64,000 bases of DNA from Nematostella vectensis (taxonomy: Eukaryota > Cnidaria > Anthozoa > Actiniaria > Edwardsiidae), in contig NC_064039.1 of assembly GCF_932526225.1 (NCBI RefSeq), positions 12,480,139 through 12,544,138 on the forward strand, given 5' to 3'. Shown here piece by piece: positions 33,820 to 45,353 of the stretch (its first letter is position 1; each line of letters opens with the position of its first letter). The notes under the pieces were generated by a model. That model was not told the origin of the DNA. It worked only from the letters and a program-made list of their open reading frames with translations, and ran no database searches. The translations under genes were made by a program, and so were the position numbers.

Positions 33820-34774
33820 TCACGCTAGCGTGACGCTACGCAACTGCGAACGCGTGAAGCCGTGCTTAGAGTACGCCGTGTAATACAACACTGGCTGTCC
33901 GGGCTCCATGACGCTCTTTTTAATATTGGGTATGCCTTGCTTGTCCACCACGGGTCCGTCGCTCGCCGTCGGCCCTTGTCCTGGAGGTATTCCTCGTTTA
34001 CGGCGATGTACACCTCCGTTCTAACCTCCAAGGGGACCTCTAGGGGAGGCTTTTCGGCTTTGAGAGGCACGCGCCTCAGCTTTATGGCGTCTTTAGGCGC
34101 AAAGCCAGTCATGCGAGTCTTCGTTGCGTTTATGTCCGAGATGAAGATTGGCAAAGCGGTAACCCACTCGCGGTTTGTTTTGCCGGATGCAAGCTCCTTC
34201 GAGTACTGCGCACGAAATAGGCGCTGTGCCAGCCAGCGATGGAAAGACTCGGCGAAAGCTTGGCTCCTGTGGTACCCTGGCTCAGCCCGTCGGACCTCCA
34301 CCCCGTGGTCTGTTAGGAGCTTGGTAGTACACCCTTGAGCTCCGTGCCGTCATCAACCATGAGGACTTTAGGCCATGTGAGAGGTCCCTCTGCATAGATG
34401 TCAGCGAGTTCGCGGGAGACGACGGCCGCGCTCTTAGTCCTCAGTGGGCGGGCGGCTTTATATCGTGAAGCAACGTCAACGACAGTCAGGGCATACTTGT
34501 ACCCGCGGTCGGTTGGCAAGAATAGCAGGTCCGACTGGTGGATACGGTTTGGTATCTGCTCCGAGAAGTGGGCGTAGGTAGTCGGAGGAGGGGGTGTGTG
34601 TGTGTAGCCCCCGAAGGGCTGCGAGCTTACCCACTTGCGCACTCGATCTATGGAGGCTGAGCCCTTGGGAAGTTTGGCATGCAGAGCGGTCACTCCCTGG
34701 AAGCCACCTTTGGCGTAGTATATAGGACGAAGGAACGCATCGAGTTCTTCGTCGGACATGCGCTTCGCCACCAT
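33820..34774 (-). pseudogene. retroviral-type (DDE) integrase, broken by frameshifts
   Basis: Catalyses insertion of element DNA into the host genome. Reading leftward from ATG 34774: an N-terminal helical part, then the first catalytic Asp (HQSDLLFLP), VVDVASRYKAARPL typical of the rve core, the second Asp (VLMVDDGTELKG), and in another frame the Glu region (QAFAESFHRWLAQRLF). A chromodomain-like stretch with VYIAVNEEYLQDKG follows. The frame breaks near 34301-34320, between the second Asp and the Glu, and probably again near 33905-33915; the last part would end at the TGA at 33820-33822. It ends exactly where the convergent replication gene ends. Confidence 0.85.
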
Positions 34775-35053
34775 TACGTGTCGGCAATATACTGCAACAG
34801 GTGTATTAGTCTCCAACAGGCGGTTGCCGTCTGATCGGGTAGTGCCGAGGCGGTCTTTCTGAGGTCGGTATGCCCTCGGAGAACGACATTGGCGAATCTC
34901 TTAACGCACCTGTCTGCGCGTCACAACTCGAGGCTTTGGTTGGCAATGTCACCAAAGCTACATAATCCACCCATCGACGGCACCTTCCGTGTCACTCGTT
35001 TAGCAGCGGCTGCTACCTCGTGCATAGCACTCCACAACTGGTCTGCAATCATC
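34775..35053. other. gap inside viral element, no gene seen
   Basis: Between the integrase start and the next leftward gene. GC-rich like its surroundings, no recognisable domain in any frame; could hold the integrase promoter. Confidence 0.4.
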
Positions 35054-35500
35054 TTATACGTATACGCATACGTATACGCGCAGTATGGAAAAAGGCGGCC
35101 TGTTGATGATGTAGTCGGACACTAGGTCATTGTGAAGACCGACCACACTGTCTATCGGCAGCGCCATGCCTACTAGCTTGGTCGTAAGCGTCAGAAAGCT
35201 GTCTGCCAGGGCGTCTGTAGTCCGGCTGGCTAGAGCGGTCTCGCATCGCTTCTCGTACTTCCTCGCCTCCTCGGCGCTCATGCGTTTGACGTCGTTGTGA
35301 GTCAGGGCCTTGCCTACCATTTCTCTCGACCTCCCTGGGGCTACGAGAATCGCGAGTTTCTCCCTCGCGTCTTCTATCTCAGTTTGCTCACCTCTGGTAG
35401 CCGTCCCGGCTGGCTGCGTCGAGCAGCCCAGCGACTCGACGGCCGGGAGGCCGGCGGCGCCCCCCTCAAGAAGACTATCAAAATATTCGTCGCTCATCAT
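35054..35500 (-). CDS. hypothetical viral-element protein
   Basis: 148 residues from ATG 35500 (an alternative ATG is at 35497). Mostly charged and helical (DAREKLAIL, MSAEEARKYEKRCETAL) with a hydrophobic segment toward the C-terminus. The last residues (VYVCVYV) are encoded by a CGTATACG-type palindromic repeat, so the C-terminus may be altered. Lies between ATPase and integrase, the place where small virion proteins often lie, but no family is recognised. Confidence 0.6.
   Translation of the reverse strand: MMSDEYFDSLLEGGAAGLPAVESLGCSTQPAGTATRGEQTEIEDAREKLAILVAPGRSREMVGKALTHNDVKRMSAEEARKYEKRCETALASRTTDALADSFLTLTTKLVGMALPIDSVVGLHNDLVSDYIINRPPFSILRVYVCVYV
35055..35083. repeat. palindromic TATACGTATACG repeat (gene 3' side)
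   Basis: TATACGTATACGCATACGTA then TACGCG, overlapping the end of the leftward gene at 35054-35500. Matches the tract at 35570-35592. Confidence 0.85.
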
Positions 35501-35569
35501 GCACCCCTGCCGTGGCTAAGGTGCAACACGTGTGTACGTTTCACGTGCCTTGAGGGCGGTGTGATCGAT

Positions 35570-35592
35570 GCGTATACGTATACGTATACGTG
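35570..35592. repeat. palindromic CGTATACG repeat (gene 5' side)
   Basis: Three overlapping copies of CGTATACG between the ATPase stop and the start of the 148-residue gene. With 35055-35083 it brackets that gene; may be a regulatory site or an expansion. Confidence 0.8.
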
Positions 35593-35610
35593 GGTGGTGG
35601 TTTACTGCGC

Positions 35611-36213
35611 TTACCCTTTAACTAGGGTGATGGTATAAGGGTGACGCAAGCAAAACTCTAACTTCGAGAACTTTTTTGTCTTGAGGGCCTTCATGTACTC
35701 TTTCATCTTCTCTTCTGAGAGCTCCGCGCCGTAGTCATGCAGGATAGCTTTCATGTCCACCTTGCTCGGCGTATAGAAGACCACCAAGGCCGCGATGTTC
35801 TCACGGAACGGCTTCGTGATGCTGGTGAGCTGCTGCGTGATCACCCACACGCTAATACCCACGTGGCGCGCGCTGAACGCCAAGTTGACGAGCTGGTCAG
35901 AGCGCCTCTTTACGTCTTTTGAGGCCGCACAGTCGTCGAGTATGATTAGCGTATTAGTGCCTTCGAATACGGCGGATGCAAACCTCAGCAGTATGTCGAT
36001 CTGACCCGCTTCAGGTGTGACGACAAACAGACGATAGCCGCCCTCGCGAAAGCCGTCGTATGTTTTGTTGTAGACAAAGGTAGGGCACACGAGTACGATG
36101 TAGTCAAATTTGCCCCGAAAAGGGCCGCGCAGCCGGTCCACTATGAATCGGGTCTTCCCGCATGACGTCGGGCCCACGATGAGAGCGTTAAATGGGATGT
36201 TTTTCGGGTCCAT
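35611..36213 (-). CDS. A32-like genome-packaging ATPase
   Basis: About 200 residues from ATG 36213 (frame open a little further up, without ATG). Walker A is GPTSCGKT, Walker B is LIILDDC, followed by a sensor-like VITQQL; this spacing and the ILDD form match poxvirus A32/Polinton packaging ATPases of the FtsK-HerA clan, which drive DNA into the capsid. The catalytic Lys and acidic pair are intact and the frame has no break. It starts 38 bp after the capsid-like gene ends on the same strand, suggesting one transcription unit. Confidence 0.88.
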   Translation of the reverse strand: MDPKNIPFNALIVGPTSCGKTRFIVDRLRGPFRGKFDYIVLVCPTFVYNKTYDGFREGGYRLFVVTPEAGQIDILLRFASAVFEGTNTLIILDDCAASKDVKRRSDQLVNLAFSARHVGISVWVITQQLTSITKPFRENIAALVVFYTPSKVDMKAILHDYGAELSEEKMKEYMKALKTKKFSKLEFCLRHPYTITLVKG

Positions 36214-36250
36214 ACCGCGCTGCAGCGCTTCGCGCACTTCGTGTCTGTGC

Positions 36251-37495
36251 TCAGTATTGTATGGACTCTAGCTGTCCGTTCATAAGGTTCATTTGGGCGT
36301 CTGCCACCACAAACATGTGACAGTTTACGGTACCCGTGCCGCTCGCCGTGCATTTTATCTCGAGATGCACACCGTCGCGGGTGTTGACCAATCGGAGACC
36401 ACCCCCATGGATAGCACTGTCGTCCGTCGTCCGAAGGTCGATCAACAGAGCAAACTTGTTATCGCCATAGAACGGCTCGGGGCTGACTGCCGGGGCGGCA
36501 GGCGCACCGCTGCGCCCCCCCGGGGAGGGGCGGACGAACCGCCTTTTCGCCTCCCTCCGGAAATTCGTTGGGCGCAGTCCCTGGCTGAGGACCTTGTTTG
36601 GCATGCCGTCGATTGTAACGCGAACGCTCTTGATGTCGGGGTACACGAACTTCTCAGAGTCGCGAGCCCCTGCCGTGTATGGCTCCACAAAGAGAAGCAA
36701 CAGACCACTCATAGACCTTCGCGGCAGGTTGACACTCTCGTTGATTATGCTTTCCGTCCCTTTGCTAATCACGAAGGTCTTGTGGAGGTTCACTTGCTCG
36801 TAGAAGAACGTTGTGCCGTTTTGGTAGGCGGCGGCTGCTGACCGGGCGAGGTTTTCTTCCATCAGGCTTTCGTATTCCAGCTCTAGATTTTTGATGCCGT
36901 AGGATAATTTGGTAGCATCGCTCCCGACTACTACCTGGTCAACCGTTGCGAGCGTGATCTCGAAGAGCAGCGCCTCGGAGAGCGCCCTTGGGTGCAGTAC
37001 GCCGTGGTCCGTCAGCAGAGAATGGTCTAGCGGCATGTTGTACTTCGCCCCGTGGGCGGCGTTTAGAGCGTTCTCCTTGGCGTTACTAGTCGCTTTATCG
37101 CCAGCCTTGGAGCGAAGCTTGCGCATGATTTCTGACTGTATGCCCTGCTCCAGGCGGTCCTCTCTCTCGACCTTGGACAGGTAAAGCTCCTCATACGTCT
37201 TAAAGACATCGTAGCGGTTGGTGTCCTGGAGCGTTTCTCCTGCAAACGTGATTTTCACGACGTTGTTCACCACGGTATTATTTGCTTGGCCTGAGATGGA
37301 GAGATCGAAACCGACCCTCAAGGAGCCAGGCACGAGCGTGACGCCTTCCGATAGCTTTGGGACCGCCACATATAGCGTCTCGCCGGGGGAGGCCGTCTAC
37401 GGGTTGAGAGTGACCCGGTGAACAGTTCGCTCGGCTTTCAACCCCAGAGGAGTTCTGGGTGTTCGTTGGGGGTCAAGTTTATCGCTGACTGACAT
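36251..37495 (-). pseudogene. probable major capsid protein (double jelly-roll type), one in-frame stop
   Basis: The open part (36251-37369 and a little upstream) encodes about 380 residues with the alternating beta-strand texture of capsid proteins. Phrases such as LVPGSLRVGFDLS, NNTVVNNVVKI and KLSYGIKNLELEYESL are like the capsid proteins of animal Polintons/adintoviruses as I remember them. A TAG at 37397-37399 interrupts the frame, which stays open and protein-like upstream to an ATG at 37493-37495, so the stop is probably premature and the copy inactive. The assignment rests on texture and on the adjacent packaging ATPase, not on a database match. Confidence 0.7.
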
Positions 37496-37505
37496 TCCTA
37501 TTACG

Positions 37506-37630
<125 letters not shown>

Positions 37631-37708
37631 AAGTACGAAGCCGCGTGGCTATGGTGCGGACTGTTAGACATGTCTAATATAGCGTAGCACGAGTTATGCA
37701 CACGCATT

Positions 37709-38205
37709 ATGGATGATGTTGACATTGACATTGACGATGCCTTGCCGGGTGTGTCCGCCGATCGCGGAGCGGGGAACGACGAGACGGGAGAGTCGATCCC
37801 AATGACGAGCACGTCATGGCGTATGCGCGGCATGACCCGGACGCAAACGACCGCCGAAACCTCGTTCACCACAGAGGGTGCAGCGACAAGACTAGGTCTC
37901 CAGTCCCTCAGGGAGAAATACCCAGACCTTAACGAGAATCTGATACGGTTCCAGTCAGACCGTAGGAGAAAGACGCTAATACAGCTTCGCAACCTCGACA
38001 AAGGAGGTTGGACTAAACCAAGACAGCTGTTCAATAAGAACGGGGGCGTTCGACAGGACGTTGCAAAGCTGAAAGGCTTCAAGCTGGCGATGGGGTCTGT
38101 GGCTCCGTGGCAGAGATAGACGCGGTCATCCAGGAGAACACAGAACGAGTCCAAGAGCTGCAAGGGGCGGTAGGCACAGACAGGTTGTTAGAGGGAATAG
38201 ACTAA
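37709..38205 (+). pseudogene. hypothetical viral-element protein, frameshifted near its end
   Basis: From ATG 37709 an acidic start (MDDVDIDIDDALPG) leads to a basic helical part (REKYPDLNENLIRF, QSDRRRKTLIQLRN). The first frame stops at 38117-38119. A second frame, already protein-like before that stop, continues with VIQENTERVQELQ to a TAA at 38203-38205. So an indel near 38090 has probably shifted the C-terminal 35-40 codons. Family unknown; gene of the viral element by composition. Confidence 0.6.
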
Positions 38206-39218
38206 GCCTTGTATCTTGATTTTCTTAAGCTTACTGGAAGGAGTTATTTTTTAATTCTACTGTTAAAAAGGGAAAGGCTATGAAAACAGTTTTTCGTTTC
38301 CAAGAATGTCATTTTGTGCATTTACTAAAGTATCACCATAGTTACCAGCCCTTCAAATATTACATCCCAGTATACCAATAGTGAGCCAAATGCCTGAAAA
38401 TCTTTTTTCGACCACATTACAACAACTCTGTCATACCAAATTGCTTACTTATTAGCAAAGGCAATCATTTTCTAGGTTGTAGTATTGAAACTTATTTTTC
38501 AAACCTATTTTTTGCCATTTTGGTTAAGGCCGTTACGGCTTTTTGAGATTTTTATTCATACACATATATCTTCCAATAATATGCATAAAATGGTGTAATT
38601 TTATCTGTCTTTGTTATTGATTTAAAAAGTTGTGCCATTTTTTTTTTAAATTCATGTACAATCCAAGCATTGGTCCAGTTATCATAATGAGGCAATAATT
38701 TTTACCGATGATGTGATTATGTGGCATTCCGTCAATTTTTTGAGAACTATAATGATTGGTGTTATCATTTATGGTCCAACATCCCCACCTCAAATTGTTA
38801 TTCAGTTTTAAGAAGAAGGTAAGTGTACTAGAAAGTATCAAAAAAGCAGTTTTTTATATATTTGTTACTATGCAAAGGGTGTCTGTTGCCATGGAAACTA
38901 TTCACCCAATTATAATGGCACTGTTGGTGAGCTCAGGTCATGTGCATTTTTAATACAAGTTTGACACTGCTTGAGGGGTTTTTCAAAGAGTTAGATGATA
39001 ATATTCTTTTTACTTGGATTTATTTGCCAAAATTCCACCACTACCCCCCTACCCCCCAAAAGTAAAATCTTGGTTGTCGGTTATAGCACGGGTTACTATG
39101 TCTACTGGGGGGGGGGGGGGGGGGGGGGTGCTACGAAAGTCAATTTCTAAGCAATTTTGGAGATTTAGCTCATGGACTAATAGAACCAAGGCACTCCCCC
39201 CTGTTTAGTTTTTCATAT
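38206..39218. other. AT-rich host DNA, no gene seen
   Basis: GC content falls sharply right after the last element gene. Contains a G-run at about 39105-39128. No recognisable domain in any frame. Confidence 0.6.
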
Positions 39219-40064
39219 CAGCCGAAGCTCTGTGAGCGACCGCTCTCGTAAGCGACCAGCTCCGGTAACGATCACAAATCACCGATTGAATTGTCACACA
39301 AACTCTGTAATTCTAAGCTCTCGTAAGCGACCAACTTATCGGTGCGACCAGCTCCATTAACGACCACAATTTCAAACAACTGAGATTTTCTTTTATTTTT
39401 AAGCTCTCGTAAGCGACCACAATTGGCTTTACAACATCAGTCAACACCTGATAAACATCATATCCAACGCATGCTGAAATCACATATAAAGCGTAGTAGG
39501 CAACAATGTGGGCAACCAGTAGGTTTAATTTCAACCATGGGATTGACATTTCTTTTCTCCCGAAAATTTATAAATGCAAGGAATCTCTAGTCCATTGCCA
39601 ACTCCACGATTTATCCTTTTTCCAGTTACAATAACCATCCACTTTTTTTGTTGTTTGTTGACGCTTTAGAAATCGGCTAACAAAAGACGCCATCTGATCG
39701 TCGTAGACACAGAAGATATTCTCATGACGAAAAGCTTTTATGCTTAAAAGTCTTCGATATAAACGAGCACAACGAGCTACTTTGCGTAGAATTAATTGCT
39801 ATTAAATAAAACAACTCACTCTCATGGATAAGTCAAATACCTAGTTTCAAAATCAAGCAATAAACCAAAATAAAACAGCGTTGTTATTATCACGATAACT
39901 TTTAGATTCCATTTTAATTAAGCTCCCGTAAGCGACCAACACCTATTGCTCAAGTTTTTGGCGCCCAGTGGTCGCTTATGAGAGCAAGCTCTCGTAAAAG
40001 ACCAGCTCCGTTAACGACCACAATTCTCAGTTCCCAAGGTGGTCGCTTACGAGAGCTTCAACTG
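39219..40064. mobile_element. TIR element with CTCGTAAGCGACC repeats
   Basis: The left end CAGCCGAAGCTCTGTGAGCG resembles the inverse of the right end (CAGTTGAAGCTCTCGTAAGC on the minus strand). AGCTCTCGTAAGCGACCA-like phrases recur near 39240, 39311, 39401, 39920 and 39985, with inverse copies near 39968 and 40040. TIRs of the form CAGTNGAA are like pogo/Tigger elements. Non-coding. Ends approximate. Confidence 0.6.
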
Positions 40065-40415
40065 TAGCAAACTCCACAATACACGTTTATTTGCTCAAAT
40101 TCTATTATCTAAGAAAATGGCGTTAGTAATAGGATTAGGTGAGTTTGTTGTTTTTGTAATTGTTTGATTATTTCCAATACAGTATTCTGCCATTCGTTCA
40201 CTCGACCAATTTGCATAACTTCTAAGGCATTGCAAGAGGGAGTGCCAAAAATCGTACGATTCATATCGCGATGTCAACTAGTAATTGTTTGTTTCTTATT
40301 TTATTTTTATCTGGGGTGCAAAGATGAAGGATTTATTCTTCATTCACTTCACTTCATGTTTTTTCAACAGGCCGACTTGATACTGTCAATGTAACTACAT
40401 GACGGTGTCTGAAAG

Positions 40416-40629
40416 GCCTGGTGCACACTGGCGATATAAAGACATAACAACATAAGAATTTGACATAATGGCATAAGGGAAAAAACATGTTTTTTCTTTT
40501 ATGTCGTTATCTCCACGTTATTATGTCGACGTTATTGCCGTAAGTCGCACCCTTCACACTTGAAAATAAGGACATAAGAATGCGCGCGCCTATCTTGTTA
40601 TGTCATTATATTGCCAGTGTGCATCAGGC
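40416..40629. mobile_element. 214-bp MITE with ~35-bp TIRs
   Basis: The left end GCCTGGTGCACACTGGCGAT and the right end (GCCTGATGCACACTGGCAAT on the minus strand) match over about 35 bp to ACATAACAA, with few differences. Centre rich in TTATGTC/GACATAA. No coding capacity; target duplication not clear. Confidence 0.88.
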
Positions 40630-41076
40630 TAAAGCATGATCTGTGCCGGCATCGTTGTCATCATAAATGTCATCTTCATCATCTGCTTGTCTCAAACCAG
40701 CCTACCTTACAGGGCAGTGACAACTTTGCTATTTAAAAGTTTGGAATCAGATTGTGCTGTTGTGGCCTTGTTGTATCATGCAGACAGTATGTGTGATCAC
40801 ATGCCAGGCAGCGGATTTCAGAAACGTTTGTGAGTCATCACAGTCCAAAACAGCAGGCAATAAATAAACCATGACTATCAGTGAGAATTCCATAGCAAAG
40901 CTTGCTAAGCATAATGCCATCTTGTCATGCAGTCTACCAGCTCTATTCATTGGCAGTTCCAGCGAGACACATGCCAAGGTTTTGTTCTGCACTCCATTGA
41001 CAAAATTGTGGAATGGGAAGGGTACATATTATTAATAACAATGCCAAAAATGAGTTTGAACATTGACAACATTGAC

Positions 41077-41215
41077 ATTGACAATAGTAAAATTTTGAAT
41101 TTATACCTAGGTTTATTTACATCCCTTTGTGTGAGTGTCTTTGTCTTTGACAATAGTAAAATTTTGAATTTATACCTAGGTTTATTTTCATCCCTTTGTG
41201 TAAGTGTCTTTGTTT
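41077..41215 (+). repeat. 70-bp tandem duplication
   Basis: Two copies starting TTGACAATAGTAAAATTTTG and containing ATACCTAGGTTTATT, nearly identical. Confidence 0.93.
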
Positions 41216-41225
41216 GTGATTGAGA

Positions 41226-43402
41226 AATGCTATTTTTCCTCAATTCAAATGAATTTTATTTCAAAAGCATACAATCTATACAGTAAAATGTTGCATGTAA
41301 TAACCTAGATTTTTTCAAGTCTGGCAAAACCGATTCTTATATTTTGTGGTACTTACTAAGCAAAATAGGTTCTTATTAGGTTTAGGAAAGGGCAAAAGTT
41401 TAGCAAATTCATATTTCAAAGCCCCAAAATATGTTTTATTTTTTGATTGACTAACCCATCATATAAGAACCTTTTGAATTTTCTGGTTTTAGTACAGTTT
41501 TATATTTTGGTGTATTAAAACCCTAACTTTCTGCCTATAGGTCCTTAAATCACTAGGTTCTTATATGTGGGTTTTTACTGTACCACCAACCTATCAAAAC
41601 AAATAAAAATGCCATGGTCACTGTACACCTATACTTTGGGACGTGTGGGACTTAAAATGTTCTCCAATACTATAGAATGGACCAGAATAGACTATAGTAA
41701 AATAGTACAATCAATAATACAATACAATTTATACAGTTCACCGTATACAGATTTAGTATATAGGTTTGACAGAGTGAAAAGTCAAAAGTCATAAAGTCAT
41801 AGACTCCAGCATTCCCCTTCTTTTTTTCGTTTCTAAATTGAAAGCATGAGAAAACATACTTTGCCGCCTCCTTGCTATTTTTTGGGAGGGTTAAATATTA
41901 GAGAGAAAGTCTGCTTCTCGGATTTCTTAGCGAAATCAAATCCCCAGGATCTACTAAGTTTATTAAAAAAGTGTGTTCTCACAGTAACTCCATATATTTT
42001 CTGCAGTGCACGACAAAGTGGAACTCGTCCTCTACCGTGTCCGGATAGAATTGAAATGTATGTTCATGAAACTTGTTTATAAGGTCTGTGATACCTCCCC
42101 TTCTCTATTTCAGGGTCATTGTTGCTAATGCACAATTTGGTGAGACACCTTTGGTGGTTTTGGTTTGGGATCTCAAGATAGCTCTCTAGTTCATAGATAT
42201 CTTTATGGTCGCAATATGTTCTTAGCTTATTGCATGGTTTGCTGTCTTTGATTGTTGAAAACTTCATTCTGCAAAAGTTGCAATTCAATGTCCTCAACTC
42301 CGTGTCTACATAATTTTGAGTATTTCTTTTTCTCTCCTCATCTTCTCACTGGGGTAGTGAGGGTAGGGGGGGGGGGGGGAGGCTTATGACTTATCATTAT
42401 TCCTATCACTAAGTGGTGGTCCCCAACAAAGCTAATCCCTTTACCGAGCACCCCCTTCATTGAGCCCCCTCCTCCATCTCTATTTTTAAAAAACAATAAA
42501 AGGATTAGAGAACAAACATTATCAACAAATGAAAATGTTTAAATCAAAATATTGAACTAGTTGTCAATTTGCATTTGAGACTGCGATGGTACTTCTATTA
42601 TGTGGCCACTTCTATTATGTGGCCAAATATTGGTCAATCATCATTCTAACAAAGAAAAACAGACACCCATTGGAATGATATTTTAGAAGAAATGTATTGG
42701 AGCTATAAAATTCTAAAAATGTACTTCCAGTCAAAAAGTTCTGTTTGCCGAGCTGCCAAAATCCGATCTTCTAAACAATAACCCGTAGTAGCTAATGTTC
42801 AAAACAAATCACATTTTAAGAGACCGCACTGAAAGACATTGTTTTCGCCACTATTCATACGGTAAAATGCGCCATTTTGAAGTATTTTTACGGCTTTTAA
42901 GAGAAATAACAAAACTTCTACGACCCAACTTTTTTTCTTCTTTCAGTATATCACTTTTCCGTATATATTTAACTATTTAAGCAAATAAAAAATGGGGGTA
43001 ACCGACTTCGTTTTTCTGTCAAAGCGATTTTAAGTAAAAAACGCGCGCCTTTTGCTGTGTTTTCTTGTACAACTGTGGCGCGCGCACTTAATAGCGGAAA
43101 ATTCGAACAAACAGCGCGCGCCACTATGCGCAGAAGGGGTGCGCAGTGCAATTCAAGGGAATTACCTTAAAAGCCTCTCGGGCTTTGGACGTCCGCCATT
43201 GTTGTTATTTCTTCTGGGATACTCCGCTGACCATAACATTTATTGATCGTGCGCTCGAAAGCGTATTTCCGGCGATTTCCTTTGTCTTGCCCTAGCTGGG
43301 TTACACTTGAGTCGAAGAATAATAGCCACGAGTGACACAACCCCGCTAACCGCAAAAAGTCCTGAATAGCTTCGGATGTTAGATCATCATTTAAGCTAGA
43401 TC
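41226..43402. other. no gene seen
   Basis: AT-rich with a G-run at 42366-42379. An 11-bp perfect hairpin (GTGGCGCGCGC / GCGCGCGCCAC) at 43075-43124 is the only structure noted. No domain-bearing frame. Confidence 0.5.
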
Positions 43403-44550
43403 AGGGTATAACGCCTTCCTTTTCTTCTCACGTTGGGGTGAAACAGGGATGCAACATAAGCCCAACTCTTTTCAACATCCTCATCAATGATATTCCAGAA
43501 ATATTCTCTTCATCGTGCGACCCAGTAAAACTCGATAATACATCAAAACTTAACTGTCTCCTCTATGCTGATGATTTGGTTATACTATCCGACTAAGCCA
43601 CCGGTCTAGAAAATTGCATCCAGAAACTAAAAATGTACGCAGATAAATGGAAGCTCACAGTTAAAATGAAAAATCTAAAGTATTAGTTTTTGGTCCGCAA
43701 CAATACCGGCGGCAATTTACAACAGGTAAATGGGACTGCGGTGGAGAGCCATTAGAATGTGTAGACGAATACACATATCTAGGTCTGAAGTTTCATTTCT
43801 CGGGAAATTTTAAAAGTGCCCTAAAAAGTCTATACAACAAAGCCACACGTGTATACCACTGTATTTTAAACCGTCTGTCAAATGTTGAAAATGTGTCAAT
43901 ACAAGTACTGTTGAAATTGTTTTCGTCATTCGTTGTACCAGTATTACTGTACGGTTGTGAAATTTGGGGTACATGCCTTTTAGGAAGGGCTTCATCGTAT
44001 GAAATTTTTTAGACTAAATTTTTTTAAAGTATCCAATGATTTCGAAAAACTACAACTGTGGTTTTTCAAGCGTATACTAGGAGTCCACTCAAAAACTACA
44101 AATTTAACTATATATGGAGAACTGGAAAAAGCCCCTCTAATAGTACAAATTTCTTCCCTGGTGGCAAAATATTGGTGCCGAAGAAAAAGTAGGATATATG
44201 AAAACACCTTAGTGGGGGAAACGGCGAAGATCAGCCTATCTTCAACATCTAATGTCCCTGTAAGGTTTATCAATTCCCTATTTGCTTGGTGTGATTTGAA
44301 GACACTACAGGAAATAGATATTGGCCAGCAAATTAATACCCTAGGAAAATATATTAAGAAAGTACTATATAAAAGTTATGCAACATTTTGGAAAACCCAG
44401 GCACAGTTAAATCAAAATAGTGGAAAGCTACGCACTTATTCAAGATCAAGACATAGTTTGGTGGCTCATCTATTTGGACTTATTTCATATCAAATGTATT
44501 TCCTACGAATAGTGTCCGTCGTTTGTATCGCCTTTATATATGGGCATTGA
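43403..44550 (+). pseudogene. LINE-type reverse transcriptase remnant
   Basis: Conceptual frames give GVKQGCNISPTLFNILINDI and then LLYADDLVILSD, the catalytic YADD box of non-LTR retrotransposons (43564-43575). A TAA directly follows at 43594. Further on come EYTYLGLKF, VVPVLLYGCEIW and LQLWFFKRILG, which are the usual order C-terminal to the RT of jockey/CR1-like LINEs. At least two stops or shifts, and the 5' end is missing. A dead 5'-truncated copy, about 1.1 kb. Confidence 0.9.
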
Positions 44551-45353
44551 TGCCCATATTTAGAAGAACTTAAATTTTGCCGCTTCCTGATCTCCAGAAA
44601 ACATGGCAAAAAAAGCTGATTCTTGCCAATTTGAGACAAGTCAAGAAAAACTTGGAGCTTGATCGCTTGGTCAAATATTTATCTCAATAATCTAAAAAAT
44701 CCCTTATACTCAGGCCTCCAAGAGATCGACCGAGTGGGTTTTAAGGTCACCCAAATATTGATATGTTGCAATTTCCTATTTACCTGTGTAACACGTTTTT
44801 CTCCCGAAGAATATTGTTTTCCTGTAACAATCATTTTTTTTCGCGCCATAAAAAAACGTACGCGCGCGCGCGCCTCTGAATTGGCGGGAACGCTGGGAAA
44901 CCCCCGGTGAGTCCGCACATCGCGCATAATTATCTTAGTTACGATGTGACGTCACGGACATGGTGCCTCGACCGTGCGCCCAGCCGTCAGTGGAGGAGCA
45001 GAGCGCGACGTAACCACGGCTGGAAACCGAGCCTACCTGCTGCTACCTGGATCATATTTGGTTGGGAGCCCTGTGGTTTTAGGCACTCAAGCGCGCACCT
45101 CCGCCTTTAGGCACTAGATACAGGGGGGGTTCATGAGCTGATAAGCTTCATGTTTTTCCTCTGGAGAAATTGGGGTTTGTAGAAGAACACAACCAAAACG
45201 TTAATACACTGAGACATCGGAGAAGGTTCTAGAGTCGATGAGAGAGCGACCATTCACCATGACAGTATCTCAATGCTCCGGAATTACGTCACGGTACCAG
45301 TCTCGCACCCGTGCAATTAATATCCCGGTCATTCACTGCATCAAAGCAATCGA
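44551..45353. other. no gene seen
   Basis: After the LINE remnant. GC-richer near 44860-45110 with a TGACGTCA (CRE-like palindrome) at 44946-44953. No domain-bearing frame. Confidence 0.5.

Noticed and set aside
39783-39800. GCGTAGAATTAATTGCT resembles the viral left-edge hairpin arms (GCGTAGATTAATTGCT)
   Set aside because: Single short AT-rich match without a palindrome, 1.6 kb beyond the GC-rich block. Not enough to call it the right end of the element.
43075-43124. Perfect 11-bp GC-rich hairpin (GTGGCGCGCGC arms)
   Set aside because: Built of CG alternation, so likely to arise by chance; no flanking duplication.
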